DNA of 64,000 nucleotides from CALNZV01 sp942491115 (GCA_942491115.1 CALNZV010000007.1:372001-436000); one strand, 5' to 3'; counted from the first letter of the stretch, positions 43,658 through 52,651 are shown. Notes: generated from the sequence alone by a model not told the origin. Translations and numbers: made by a program.

Positions 43658-44166
43658 CCTTCGTCGCTGCTGTCGGGTGCGGTGTCCCGGTTGTCCGTGG
43701 CAGGGGGGCTGTGGCGCATGTCACTGAGCAGCTGTCGTTCGGCATCCATGGGCACCCGACCGAAAAGCTCCGCCGTCAGTACCCGTCGGTGGTTAACGGT
43801 GACGACATCGGCGACTGCCCGGGCGTGCCCCCGGCGGTCGACGCTCTCGATAACCAGAGTGCAATGGAGGTCGTCGCCGGGATATACCGGTCCAACAAAA
43901 CGAAAATTCATTCCCGAGGCCAGCCAGGCAATCTGCCCGCCGATCTCGGTCAGAAGGCTTGCCACCAGCAGTCCGTGACATATGGTTCGCTGAAATCCCT
44001 TGGCTGCGGCAAACCGGTCATCGAAATGAACCGGATTATAATCTTTGGTCAACTCGGCAAATGCCGCCACATCGTCTTCTGAGAACCGACGGGTGACGGC
44101 AAATCGGTCTCCGGATTTCAGCCCCTCGGCCGCTTTTCTTCGCATCGACGTCACGGTGGTTCCCAT
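43654..44166 (-). CDS. MaoC-type hot-dog dehydratase
   Basis: 170 residues. The hydratase core FAELTKDYNPVHFDDRFAAAKGFQRTICHGLLVASLL carries the catalytic Asp and His of the (R)-specific enoyl-CoA hydratase family, and VYPGDDLHCTLVIESVD is its usual follow-up. The longest frame begins at 44256; I prefer the ATG at 44166 because the residues before it look non-coding. No clear ribosome site is visible. First gene of the MaoC, M20, dehalogenase, D-threonine-aldolase set. It may hydrate or dehydrate an acyl-CoA there. The 259 bases upstream (44167-44425) contain a perfect palindrome TGCTGCCGGCAGCA (44330-44343) but no gene. Confidence 0.85.
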   Translation of the reverse strand: MGTTVTSMRRKAAEGLKSGDRFAVTRRFSEDDVAAFAELTKDYNPVHFDDRFAAAKGFQRTICHGLLVASLLTEIGGQIAWLASGMNFRFVGPVYPGDDLHCTLVIESVDRRGHARAVADVVTVNHRRVLTAELFGRVPMDAERQLLSDMRHSPPATDNRDTAPDSSDEG

Positions 44167-44425
44167 CCTCGAACGCCTTTTGTCGCCTCGACAAAGGGGG
44201 CTCCCAGCCCCTTCATGACCACCTGAGCAAACCCCTTGCCGATGCCCAGGAAACACTGGACGGCCTTCCCAGGTTAGCGGTTGGGCTCGAAAGGCACCCT
44301 ATCCCTACGGACGACGTCATCTTGGGGATTGCTGCCGGCAGCACACGGCCGTCGCGTCAGAAGCCACTGTCGATCGTTGTCGGCGCCGGACGGCAGACGG
44401 AGGACCACAACCCGCTTCAGCCGGT

Positions 44426-44833
44426 TCAGTGGTCCGGCTCTTCCTCGCCTATAGGCCCCTCCATTTCAGTGCCCAAGGGCATCCAGTCCTTGAGTACGCC
44501 TTCACCGAAGGACGGCGACGCCGCGCTAAAATAGGTCAGGGTCTCTTCGCCATCATTGACCAGCCCATGGGGCGTGTTGGTAGGAATGAAGATGCAGTCT
44601 CCGGGTTTTACCCGTGCCACCTCGTCTTCCACCGTCATGATCCCCTGCCCCTCCAGAATGAAGTAGCATTGTTCGTTGTCATGGTGATGCATCCGCTGCA
44701 TACCCCCGGGGCGGACTTCGACCAAGGTTGTCGTTAGGTGTACGGCATCTGTTGTCACGCTGGAGGCCAGAAGGTAGGAGATGATTCCGTCTCTTTCGTA
44801 GCGGGGTGACGTGTTCCAGCGGGTGATCTGCAT
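44426..44833 (-). CDS. Cupin domain protein
   Basis: 135 residues. One small beta-barrel cupin with the metal motif MHHHDNEQCYFILEGQG (two His, Glu) and the second motif PGDCIFIPTNTPHGLVN. AAAGGAG precedes the ATG at 44833; the longer frame to 44965 is not supported. Cupins of this size bind Fe, Mn or Zn as dioxygenases, isomerases or sensors. No substrate can be inferred, and it appears to be transcribed by itself. Confidence 0.87.
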   Translation of the reverse strand: MQITRWNTSPRYERDGIISYLLASSVTTDAVHLTTTLVEVRPGGMQRMHHHDNEQCYFILEGQGIMTVEDEVARVKPGDCIFIPTNTPHGLVNDGEETLTYFSAASPSFGEGVLKDWMPLGTEMEGPIGEEEPDH

Positions 44834-45004
44834 GGTGTCTCCTTTACCAGTAGCGAATACCTGACAGCCGGCCCAGAGAACCGACGGCAGCCGTCCGCCT
44901 CGATTGCATCGGAGGGAGTTCATCAGCGGCCACCTATGGGCCGCCGGTTCCTGTTCCCGTACCATGTTCCGTGGCTTAATGAAACTGCCGGTGGCGAGGG
45001 AGGC

Positions 45005-45640
45005 TCATTTTACCGCCTGACCGAAGATGTGGGGGGTGATGGGCAGCAACAGCGAATGGAGCATGAAGCAGTTCATGTCTACCGAAGCAAACCCGCCGTT
45101 CTGCAAAAGGGTATGGGTGTGGCGATTGAGATGACAGCCGTCGAACAGCCAGTGCCATGGCCGATGTAAAAAGGCTTGAAGCCGGGCTAATGGTGAGCCA
45201 ACCGGCGCAGAAACATGTTCCAAAAAAACGAATCGGCCCCCTGGCTTCAGTATCCGTCGAACCTCGGAGACGACCAGACGGGGTCGATCAACGGAGCAAA
45301 GGACCAAGGTTCCTACCACCAACTCGGCGCTGTCGTCCGGCAGCGCCACTGCCTCCCCTTTGATCCCCATAATATCGATATGAATGCCGTAGCGACTGGC
45401 ATTGGAAAGCAAATGACCGTGCATGGCCGGATTGGGTTCGATGGCTACCAGATGAGTTCCACGCCGGTAATACCTCAGATTGGCCCCGGGGCCGGGACCG
45501 ATCTCCACAACCCTTTCGGGAAAATGACCGAAGACGGAACGTTTCTTTGCGCCGTACTTCCGGTCCATTAGTTCCTCCATCGCGTCAAGGACCCATGCCT
45601 CGATGCGACCCTTTATCGGATGAAATCCGTTGTCGGCCAT
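45005..45640 (-). CDS. Class I SAM-dependent methyltransferase (METTL7/UbiE-like)
   Basis: 211 residues. The SAM-binding motif I is VVEIGPGPGANLRYY, motif II region VAIEPNP, and LVVGTLVLCSVDRP with ILKPGGRFVFLEHV follow, typical of METTL7-type small methyltransferases. The C-terminal half is hydrophobic and cysteine/histidine-bearing (HRPWHWLFDGCHLNRHTH). GGGAGG lies just before the ATG. The substrate is not known; the METTL7 group includes thiol and arsenite methyltransferases. Confidence 0.88.
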   Translation of the reverse strand: MADNGFHPIKGRIEAWVLDAMEELMDRKYGAKKRSVFGHFPERVVEIGPGPGANLRYYRRGTHLVAIEPNPAMHGHLLSNASRYGIHIDIMGIKGEAVALPDDSAELVVGTLVLCSVDRPRLVVSEVRRILKPGGRFVFLEHVSAPVGSPLARLQAFLHRPWHWLFDGCHLNRHTHTLLQNGGFASVDMNCFMLHSLLLPITPHIFGQAVK

Positions 45641-45730
45641 GTGACCTCCCGGAGGGTCTCGCTGAAAACCAGATGCCGACCGGCAACCCCCTCACCAAAT
45701 CAACGGCACTAAAGTAATCCCTGTAGCGAT

Positions 45731-45782
45731 AAAAAAAAGGGGCGGAATCATCCGAATCCTTTCAAGGAGAGATGATCCCGCC
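45731..45782 (-). terminator. Rho-independent terminator after the PLP enzyme gene
   Basis: GGCGGAATCATC (45741-45752) pairs with GATGATCCCGCC (45771-45782) at 11 of 12 positions. An inner stem TCCTT/AAGGA sits in the loop. Read on the minus strand it is followed by a run of eight T residues (A run at 45731-45738). It ends the transcript of the gene at 47283-45886. Confidence 0.85.
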
Positions 45783-45885
45783 GATCTATCAGAATTCCAG
45801 TAAGACTGTCTTGGAATGACCGATCGCCTGTCGATGGGTTCCCTGTATCGACTCCCACAAGGCGGTGGAATCAGGAAACCGCCAT

Positions 45886-47283
45886 CTATCCTTCGATCTC
45901 ACGGACCAGGTCACCCATTGCATCGACAAGCCCGTCCACCTCTTCCGGAGAGTGGAAGAGATGGGTGGAGATCCTCACGGCATAAGTGTCGTGGGCATCG
46001 TCTTTTCCAAGGCGGAAATTGGTATACCGCACCTGGTAACCCGCGTCTTCCTCCAGGCGATTGACAAGGGTCATTATTTTGTCGCCGTCAGTGACGTCCT
46101 CAAACGGATTGATACTGGTGAGGCCGGATGTCAGCGCCGGGACATCTGGGGAAAACAGGGGCACCCCGTCGCCGAACTTGTGCTTCAAGGCCTCTTTCAG
46201 TGCCGCACTCAACCCGCAGACGTAGGCTTCGATACGGTCTCGGCCGATCTTCTCCCACAGGTTGCAGGCATCCACCATGGCAAGCTGGGCAGGGATGTTG
46301 AGCTGCCCCCGATACTGGAGGGAATAGGCAATGTCGTAGTCGCCCCGGTCGCGACCCTGGACGAGAAAGGTGTAAGTGGAGCTGTTTTGGGTCCAGAACT
46401 CGGGAAGATTGTCGCCGTGATTTCTCAGATAAAGAATCCCGGTGCAACCGGGCCCGCACTGCCACTTATGTCCGGGGGCTGCATAAAAATCGCAGGCCAT
46501 GTCGTGGAAATCGAGTTCGATCATGCCCGGTGCATGGGCCCCGTCGACGATGGAAATCAATCCGTTATCCCTGGCCATTTCACACAAGGCCTTCGCAGGA
46601 AGTCGCGTGCCGGTTTTATAGGTAATGTGGGAGAAACAGATCGCCTTGGTGCGGTCGCTCAAAGACGCCCAGAACGCATCCACGAATTGTTGGGGATCCT
46701 GGGCATCCAGAACCGGGATCTCGACCTCTTTGATCACAACCCCATACCGATCCCTGATGACACTGAGCGGTGAGAGGGCGCCGATGTGCTCGTGGTGGGT
46801 AACGAGGATCTCGTCTCCAGGCTCGAAGGAAAGCCCGTAGACAATGGCATCGAGACCGTCGGTCGTGTTCCGGGACAGGCAAATTTCATCGGGGCTGCAG
46901 CCGAACTGACCGGCCAGTTGGGCCCGCTGGTCCGGCAGGCCGAAGCCCGCACCCAATTCGGACTCGAAGGTCCGCGGATGGTAGGCAGCCAGCCGGTTGT
47001 AGGCGCTGTACTTCTTCAGGATCTTTTTGGGCATAGACCCGGTAGTGCCGATGTTCATGTATACGACCCTGGGGTCGATGATGAATTGGTTCCTGACCGA
47101 ATTCCAAAAACCGTCATTTTTCACACCACTCCAGGCGGCCGAGGGTTGGGCCGTTGACGCTCCGGGAAGCCCCATTCCTAAGGCACCTCCTGCAGCGGCA
47201 GCGCCGGCCAGCTTGAAGAAATGCCGTCGGGTCAATCCTTGTTTTAATTTGTTTTTTCCGTCTTTCTCCTGCATCTCGAGCAT
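45886..47283 (-). CDS. Tat-exported class V aminotransferase/isopenicillin-N-epimerase-like PLP enzyme
   Basis: 465 residues. The twin-arginine signal TRRHFFKLAGAAAAGGALGMG precedes an Ala-rich cleavage region. The mature part is a class V PLP fold: RNTTDGLDAIVYGLSFEPGDEILVTHHEH, CFSHITYKTGTRLP, ISIVDGAHAPGMIELDFHD and AAPGHKWQCGP with the PLP lysine, then the C-terminal domain with VRISTHLFHSPEEVD. The ATG at 47283 (GGAG 9 bases upstream) is preferred over 47325. Folding with PLP in the cytoplasm before export would explain the Tat route. Substrate unknown. The 295 bases upstream (47284-47578) hold no gene I can support. Confidence 0.9.
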   Translation of the reverse strand: MLEMQEKDGKNKLKQGLTRRHFFKLAGAAAAGGALGMGLPGASTAQPSAAWSGVKNDGFWNSVRNQFIIDPRVVYMNIGTTGSMPKKILKKYSAYNRLAAYHPRTFESELGAGFGLPDQRAQLAGQFGCSPDEICLSRNTTDGLDAIVYGLSFEPGDEILVTHHEHIGALSPLSVIRDRYGVVIKEVEIPVLDAQDPQQFVDAFWASLSDRTKAICFSHITYKTGTRLPAKALCEMARDNGLISIVDGAHAPGMIELDFHDMACDFYAAPGHKWQCGPGCTGILYLRNHGDNLPEFWTQNSSTYTFLVQGRDRGDYDIAYSLQYRGQLNIPAQLAMVDACNLWEKIGRDRIEAYVCGLSAALKEALKHKFGDGVPLFSPDVPALTSGLTSINPFEDVTDGDKIMTLVNRLEEDAGYQVRYTNFRLGKDDAHDTYAVRISTHLFHSPEEVDGLVDAMGDLVREIEG

Positions 47284-47578
47284 CGGTTCTGTCTCCTTGT
47301 TTAGTGGGATTTGCATTGAGATCAATGCTGGGGTGACCAGGCAACAATGCAGGAGCCATGCCCAATAAACGTTGGTGCCTCACCACGGGCCTGCAGAAGG
47401 GCAAGGAAAACGGAAAGCGGTCAATAGGGGTGAATCCGGGAATGGTTATTCCAGGGGAAGACCGTTGGGGGCGATGCCAAGGACACCCCCGCATCGGTCA
47501 ACGGAGCAGCGGTAACGGGGAATCAAAGGGCAAACGGAAGCGGTCCGGCCGATGTTCATACAACGAACCACAGAGCCA

Positions 47579-48100
47579 TCAGGTACGAATCAGTCGATTG
47601 GTTCGCATGGGGCCGGATAGGTCCCTCGTCGACAAATAGCGGTAACCCATGCCGACACTCCAGGGGGGAAGATCAAGGAGGCGGACCAATGCCTCATGTC
47701 GATCGACTTCGACGCGATAGGGTCGGGCAAATGCCAGCCAGACAGCAGCCACCGGGCGTCGAACGCCGCAGGCATAAATCATCTGAGCATAGGCGCCCCC
47801 CAGAAGCATCCTCGACCGGCAATAGCCCTTGAAGCCTTCCGGTCCGAAAATGCGGACGAGAAACAGGTCGTCGTCGTGATTCAGGACCGCCAAGGTCGCG
47901 GTTTTCATGTGGTGGGCCAGGGTGAAGGCCACGCTGTCCAACTCGTCGAGGTCCAGTGACTCAGAACCCGCATCGCAGACGGTAACCACAGTGCGGTGGG
48001 CCGGCGCCACGATGCTTCGTCTTCCAAGCCGCTTCATGGTGGCGGCACAGGCCTCCTGAGAGGCGCCACAAACCAGCACGTGGGAATAGAAATGTCCCAT
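47579..48100 (-). CDS. Conserved-looking hypothetical protein
   Basis: About 173 residues; alternative start at 48151. The sequence has a Rossmann-like opening (HFYSHVLVCGASQEACAATMKRLGR), an acidic stretch and no TM segment or signal. I do not recognise a family. Ordinary base composition and an intact frame support a real gene. It stands between the PLP enzyme gene and a second hypothetical on the same strand. GGGAGG lies ~14 bases before 48100, longer than usual, so the start is uncertain. Confidence 0.5.
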   Translation of the reverse strand: MGHFYSHVLVCGASQEACAATMKRLGRRSIVAPAHRTVVTVCDAGSESLDLDELDSVAFTLAHHMKTATLAVLNHDDDLFLVRIFGPEGFKGYCRSRMLLGGAYAQMIYACGVRRPVAAVWLAFARPYRVEVDRHEALVRLLDLPPWSVGMGYRYLSTRDLSGPMRTNRLIRT

Positions 48101-48323
48101 GATGTTTTCTACGGCCTCCCTGTCGATTCGGCTTCGAATTAAGCGCCGCATCGGGCCAAAAGGCGATCGATGCAGTTTCAGGATTATGGCAATGGCTGCC
48201 TAGCCATGGGAAATCGCCCGTTCGGAAAGGCTCCCGGAAGCAGCGGCATCGGGAGGAAAGACCTTGGCATCTTCCATCTATTGTCCCTCTGGGAACGTTC
48301 CAGGCTGCCCGGGCAGATGGCCC

Positions 48324-48710
48324 TTAGGGTGGCTCCCGCCGGGGCTTAACGACTTCCAGTCGTTTTCGCCCCTGTCGAGTGGCACTCCCCGGTCCGGAAC
48401 GTCGGACGCGGGCGGGTTTGTCGGCGGTGGCGGCATCCACGATGCGGATGGTGACGTCATCTCCTGGGGACAGAGGACGCTTTATCCATTCCAGGTGTTC
48501 GAAGTCCTTTCCGCCTCGGTTGACGTGCCCGGCCACGTTGAGGGACAACTCCTCCCGGTCGATGCGGTCTCTGGCTTCCTGAGGGAATTGATCGAGATCC
48601 CTCCGGATCCACGTTAAAATGGATGACAACACCCCATGATCGGCATCCACCCCCGCTCGGCAGATGCACTCGCCGTTGATGAAGACGTCAAAACAGATCA
48701 TATCTACCAT
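48324..48710 (-). CDS. Hypothetical protein with cytoplasmic beta-rich fold
   Basis: 128 residues, no signal or TM. The N-terminus ICFDVFINGECICRAGVDADHGVLSSILTWI and the strand DDVTIRIVDA look like a compact alpha/beta domain, followed by a basic, disordered tail (ARVRRSGPGSATRQGRKR). AGGA is about 10 bases before the ATG. Not assigned to a family. It lies 46 bases after the META-domain fragment and may belong to the same transcript. Confidence 0.55.
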   Translation of the reverse strand: MVDMICFDVFINGECICRAGVDADHGVLSSILTWIRRDLDQFPQEARDRIDREELSLNVAGHVNRGGKDFEHLEWIKRPLSPGDDVTIRIVDAATADKPARVRRSGPGSATRQGRKRLEVVKPRREPP

Positions 48711-48756
48711 CCGATATCATTCCTGCCTCCGATAATCCTTCGATCCGTAGAGACCG

Positions 48757-49152
48757 TCAGGGGTCGGGCGTGGCGGTCAATCGAGCCAGTGAGATCTCCT
48801 CGGAAAGGAGAATGAGCGAATCACCTTCGATCTGATGGCCGGCGGTGGCAGCCAGGGCGGCGATAACCGCCCTCTCCACCTCGTCGACGGCATCGGTGCA
48901 GGCCGCTCGAGCCGACCCAACGGGACCGAAACGTAATCCCTGGCCACTGGTATCGAATGACCCGAAGAGCCGGTTGCACCCTCCAAACCCTGACATCTGG
49001 AACCCTTGGCTGTCCAGGAGAATGAAGGGGCGTTTCTGGCCCTGATTCAGGCTGACGGGCGATTCACCGAGATCGACAAAGCGCCCAGTGGATACCCTCC
49101 AGAAGGCTGCCACTAGACCCTTTGCCGCACGTCTCTTCCGGCCATACGCCAT
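48757..49152 (-). CDS. META/HslJ-domain fragment, probably the displaced 3' half of the NlpE-like gene
   Basis: 131 codons. From FWRVSTGRFVDLGESPVSL the sequence follows the META (HslJ) fold: FGGCNRLFGSFDTSGQGLRF, then ARAACTDAVDEVERAVIAAL. The first ~12 codons overlap the NlpE-like frame and look spurious. Joining the two frames by removing one G from the GGG run at 49118-49120 (minus strand) gives TCGKGLVAAFWRV, the expected NlpE-to-META junction. So this is probably not an independent gene but the second half of a lipoprotein with a +1 shift. Confidence 0.65.
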   Translation of the reverse strand: MAYGRKRRAAKGLVAAFWRVSTGRFVDLGESPVSLNQGQKRPFILLDSQGFQMSGFGGCNRLFGSFDTSGQGLRFGPVGSARAACTDAVDEVERAVIAALAATAGHQIEGDSLILLSEEISLARLTATPDP

Positions 49153-49879
49153 CTAGGTGATCCATGACCACCACCGTTTCCTCTGGCGCTCCCGGATCCC
49201 CGGGGCGGGTTGCCAGATGTCCTTCGAATGTCATTAAAACCCCTGATTCGGTATGGGAATCCAGGGAGTGGAACGAGGCTTGGGCATCCGCGAAATCGCC
49301 CTCTTCCATGATCGCAAACCGTTTTCCACTCAGGCAATCGGTGAAAAAGGCACGTCCTTCCCGGATGTCGACGGTTCCATTCATTCGAAACGGGTTCCGG
49401 TGATCAGCGGCATCAGGGGAATGCTCAAGCTGGTAGGACAGAGGCATCGGGGCGAGGGTCTCCGGCATCCCCGTGGGGCGCAATGGTCCCTCCGCCCCGA
49501 CGGCAAACCGCCGAGGAACACCGGAGCCGTCGGTCAGCACAAGCGTCGTGCCGTCGTCCGCGAGACGCCAGCTGCCCAACCGATCGGAGCGATCGCCCCC
49601 CCCATCAAGAACACCGACGTAGAGATCTCTTATCCACAAGGCCCCGTCCTCGAACAGGGTGATGGTGGTTCGAATCATCTCGCAGTCCTTGCAGGGGAGG
49701 ATACCATCATAGGTGCCGGGAATCCTGAGCCCGGGAGGCGCATCAGCAGCCTCGTCAACCACCGGTGAGGGGCCGGCGCAGGCGCTCAGCAGCACCCAGG
49801 TGAAAACCCCGATCAACACCCGCCTGGACATCGTGAAAGACGCCGGTGAGGTGTTCAAGACATTCGGTATACGCATCAT
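49064..49879 (-). CDS. NlpE-like lipoprotein N-terminal part, frameshifted before its META domain
   Basis: About 271 residues. The signal ends in the lipobox LLSAC. The NlpE N-terminal domain is seen in GTYDGILPCKDCEMIRTTITLFEDG with its CxxC, and SWRLADDGTTLVLTDGSG. The later part up to DGVWPEETCGKG matches proteins in which this domain is followed by a META domain; here the frame instead runs into 20 unrelated residues and a stop. NlpE senses envelope stress in enteric bacteria. The ATG at 49879 has GGGAG upstream; a GTG at 49891 is possible. See the META fragment. Confidence 0.75.
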   Translation of the reverse strand: MMRIPNVLNTSPASFTMSRRVLIGVFTWVLLSACAGPSPVVDEAADAPPGLRIPGTYDGILPCKDCEMIRTTITLFEDGALWIRDLYVGVLDGGGDRSDRLGSWRLADDGTTLVLTDGSGVPRRFAVGAEGPLRPTGMPETLAPMPLSYQLEHSPDAADHRNPFRMNGTVDIREGRAFFTDCLSGKRFAIMEEGDFADAQASFHSLDSHTESGVLMTFEGHLATRPGDPGAPEETVVVMDHLDGVWPEETCGKGSSGSLLEGIHWALCRSR

Positions 49880-49956
49880 CGGTTCTGTCACTCCCTGATC
49901 GAATCCGATTGTCGATGATCATGACGTCGTCGGCACTGGACATCCGGCGTTTTCCG

Positions 49957-50526
49957 TCAGTGGTGATCTTCCTCGGGGGGCCACTTCCGAGTCACGCCGT
50001 ATGCGCGGCGCTGCTCGGGGTCCTCCAACAGGGGTGGCGTGGCCATCAGCAGCACCTTGAGGAATTCCTTTTCATCGAACTCGATTTGCCACTCGATCGC
50101 TCCGAACTCATAGAACAGAATCGACTCGTCGGCATCCTCGTCGATCCAGTAGGGTGCCCCCAGGAGCGCCAGCACTTCCGCTTTGGTGGTGGTAACCGAG
50201 AAGGGATGCAAGCATCCGGCAAATCGGATGCGACCCTTAAATGCAGGCAGCTCCGGTGCCTCAGGGTCCCGCCAGTTGACCAGAATATAATCGACGGCTT
50301 CGCCTTCGGTGCCGATTTCGACACTGCGATGACAGGTGGTGGATACCACGTCGAAATGTTCGAAATGGTCCCGGCGGCGAACGTCGTCGGATTTGGAGCC
50401 GATACCGATATCGTTGAACCGATGGTGGTCCAGATCCAGCACGTCTCCCTGGAAACCCGCCTCGGCGGGCCCCCCATCGAGGCCCACGGACAGAAGCGGC
50501 AGGCTCAATAACAGGGTTGTTCCCAC
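49957..50526 (-). CDS. Exported hypothetical protein
   Basis: 189 residues. I chose a GTG at 50526 because AAGGAGG lies eight bases upstream and the protein then begins with a signal peptide (TTLLLSLPLLSVGLDGGPAEAG). The mature part is mixed alpha/beta (HHRFNDIGIGSKSDDVRRRDHF, YILVNWRDPE, EVLALLGAPYWIDEDADESILFYEF). The last piece resembles proteins comparing a predicted with an actual state, but no family is recognised. Three short upstream-strand genes here share direction. Probably a real periplasmic protein. Confidence 0.6.
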   Translation of the reverse strand: MGTTLLLSLPLLSVGLDGGPAEAGFQGDVLDLDHHRFNDIGIGSKSDDVRRRDHFEHFDVVSTTCHRSVEIGTEGEAVDYILVNWRDPEAPELPAFKGRIRFAGCLHPFSVTTTKAEVLALLGAPYWIDEDADESILFYEFGAIEWQIEFDEKEFLKVLLMATPPLLEDPEQRRAYGVTRKWPPEEDHH

Positions 50527-50859
50527 TAGTGGTGCCTCCTTGGCCCCGGCGCATTGGCAGGGTCCGGGAAGGGGACCGTCCAGCATGGAACCCATCGCCT
50601 TCCCGGGCACTGCGGATTCGTCACCGCCAGTTGATTCGATAGATACCAGACGCCTCGTCAGTTTGCAATTGACAGTCGGAAGAATTCATCCGCCCCGTCC
50701 TGTAAGGTCATCTCACCATGCATGGGGGCTCCGCTCAGACCGTTGACCACAAGGCGGGAATAGAGGCCAAAGGGCATTGCCTATCCACGCCATGGCGGAG
50801 GGAAGATCGTTACAATAGAGGTACGGGGGTATTCGTGGCATATCCTTTGGGGGGGTGAC

Positions 50860-51375
50860 TCATCGGTCCCGATTCCTTTCTCGGGGGTGATGGGTCCGAC
50901 CGGCTGCGGCCGCCCTCAACAGATACCAGACGAAAGCCGATAATTCCCGGATTATCATCAACAGTCTCAGGGGCGGAGGGACAGGGGTCCCGCAGGGATT
51001 CACCCTGACGGTCAGTCCAGCGGCAGAAAAGGCCAGTTTTGCCCTTGGGGAATGAAACCGATCGGTCACTAAAATACCGGTTTTCCATCCTTCTTTTCTG
51101 AAGATATCAGCGCAATTCTCGGCATTCTCCCAGGTCGTTCGTGAGCGGTCCTCGAGACTCACAGCGTTCGAAGGGATCCCCAAGTCCACCGCCAGACGTT
51201 TCATAACGTCTGCCTCGGTCGGCGAAGGCCCCCTCCTTCCCCCGGAAAGCAGCAGCCGGGCACCCACGCCCGATTCGTATAGATGGCAGGCATGAGTCAC
51301 CCGGGAAACCATGAAGCGGCTAGGCATTGCATCGGTCGAAACCGAGGCCCCAAGGACGATGATCGCATCGGCCAT
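50860..51375 (-). CDS. YdcF/DUF218 family protein
   Basis: 171 residues. The DUF218 core is clear: ADAIIVLGASV at the start, SRVTHACHLYESGVGARLLLSGG, SLEDRSRTTWENAENCADIF and ILVTDRFHSPRAKLAFSAAGL. The C-terminus has a hydrophobic helix (LRLLMIIRELSAFVWYLLRAAA). ElyC/SanA/YdcF-type proteins act in envelope or undecaprenyl phosphate metabolism or bind SAM; which applies here is unknown. The ATG at 51375 has GGAG close upstream; 51426 is an unlikely longer start. Confidence 0.85.
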   Translation of the reverse strand: MADAIIVLGASVSTDAMPSRFMVSRVTHACHLYESGVGARLLLSGGRRGPSPTEADVMKRLAVDLGIPSNAVSLEDRSRTTWENAENCADIFRKEGWKTGILVTDRFHSPRAKLAFSAAGLTVRVNPCGTPVPPPLRLLMIIRELSAFVWYLLRAAAAGRTHHPRERNRDR

Positions 51376-51595
51376 GGCTCTCCGGGGGGATCCATGGCTC
51401 CTTTCTGCTGGAAGCGCCATTGGCAACTCCTTGTCCCGTCGATTCCTCTTTGGGCGAGCCTACCGGGTTTGGATTGCCGATGCAACCGTTGCCGATGGCC
51501 CGAAATTGACTTTGCCGGCGCTCTGGCGTATCACCCGAGTCGGGCGAATCGACGATGAACGGGCCAACCCGCCCTAACCCGTTTTTCTTCTTTCC

Positions 51596-52651
51596 ATGAG
51601 CCATCCGATGTCACCCCCCAGCCCCCATCCTCCAGGCAGGCCCGAACGGCCAGCACCGTCATCGGTGCGGCACTCCGGGGCGGCTTATGGCGGAAAGGCG
51701 CTGAAGTCCCTGTGGGACTACGTACGGTGCCACGGGGAACGGATCCGCATCACAGATCAGACCCCGGTGTCGGAACCGGTTATTAGACGGTTCAACGGCC
51801 GCCGTGCAGTCCTGTGGGAACGGGAGATCGTCGACACCGCGCCGGACGGCAGAAGGGTGATTCTCGCCTCGGAAGGAGAGCTGTACAACCTGCCTGCCGC
51901 TCTGCTGAGCCTGGAATGGAAAGATCCCAAACCGATCCACCGCCTGAAAGGATTCATGACCCGCCTGACCGGACACCTCAACACCATCGGTCGATCTAAA
52001 TACGACCTGGTGAAGCGACTGCAGGACATACAGATCCTTGCGGCCGATCTGGAAACCCGTGTCAACGAGGGCACCGGGGCACTTGAAGCGGTCAACGAAC
52101 AGCTCGCGAAGGAGAACCACGAGCGGAAGATTTTGGAAAAACGCCTCTGGAGTTCCCTAAAGGAAAAAGACATGCTTCCGGGGGAAATCCAGCACCGTGT
52201 CAAAAACAATCTTCAGATCATCTCAAGCCTGCTGTCCATGAGTGCCAACCGAACCCGCAACCGGGAAGCCCTCGGCATACTGACCAATGCCCGCACCAAA
52301 GTCGAAACCATGGCGGTCACTCACTCCCAGCTCTTGGGCAACCAACGGGCCGGCGTCATCGACATGAAAGCCCAGGTTATTGGGCTCTACCAGAATCTGG
52401 ACAGTCTCTATGGGAAAACGACATCCACCCGCTTCGACACGCCGACCCCGTCGATCCGGGTGTCGCCGTCCCAGGCCATCCCGTGTGCGCTGATGCTCAA
52501 TGAGCTGATCTCCAATTCACTGAAACATGCTTTCGGCGATCGATCGGATGGTCGACTATCGGTGGCCTTTTCCCAATCAGGGCCGGACACCCTTGAGATG
52601 ATCTACCGGGACAACGGTGTCGGACTGCCACGGTCTATCGGTGTGCAGTGA
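51596..52651 (+). CDS. HisKA_2 (HWE-like) histidine kinase interrupted by an in-frame TGA
   Basis: 351 codons. A cytoplasmic N-terminal region with no recognised domain is followed by a coiled coil (~135-180), the HisKA_2 phosphoacceptor QHRVKNNLQIISSLL, and the HATPase N box MLNELISNSLKHAF and G1 box DNGVGLP. The frame then meets TGA at 52649-52651, but the same frame continues with TDSLGLKLIRMM (the G2 box) to a stop at 52802-52804, overlapping the next gene by 26 bases. So the gene is either broken by a nonsense codon, recoded, or a sequencing error is present. Its partner response regulator follows directly. Confidence 0.78.
   Translation: MSHPMSPPSPHPPGRPERPAPSSVRHSGAAYGGKALKSLWDYVRCHGERIRITDQTPVSEPVIRRFNGRRAVLWEREIVDTAPDGRRVILASEGELYNLPAALLSLEWKDPKPIHRLKGFMTRLTGHLNTIGRSKYDLVKRLQDIQILAADLETRVNEGTGALEAVNEQLAKENHERKILEKRLWSSLKEKDMLPGEIQHRVKNNLQIISSLLSMSANRTRNREALGILTNARTKVETMAVTHSQLLGNQRAGVIDMKAQVIGLYQNLDSLYGKTTSTRFDTPTPSIRVSPSQAIPCALMLNELISNSLKHAFGDRSDGRLSVAFSQSGPDTLEMIYRDNGVGLPRSIGVQ

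Noticed and set aside
44322..44534. 70-codon plus-strand frame upstream of the cupin stop
   Set aside because: It runs antisense into the cupin gene, with no ribosome site and no recognisable protein features.
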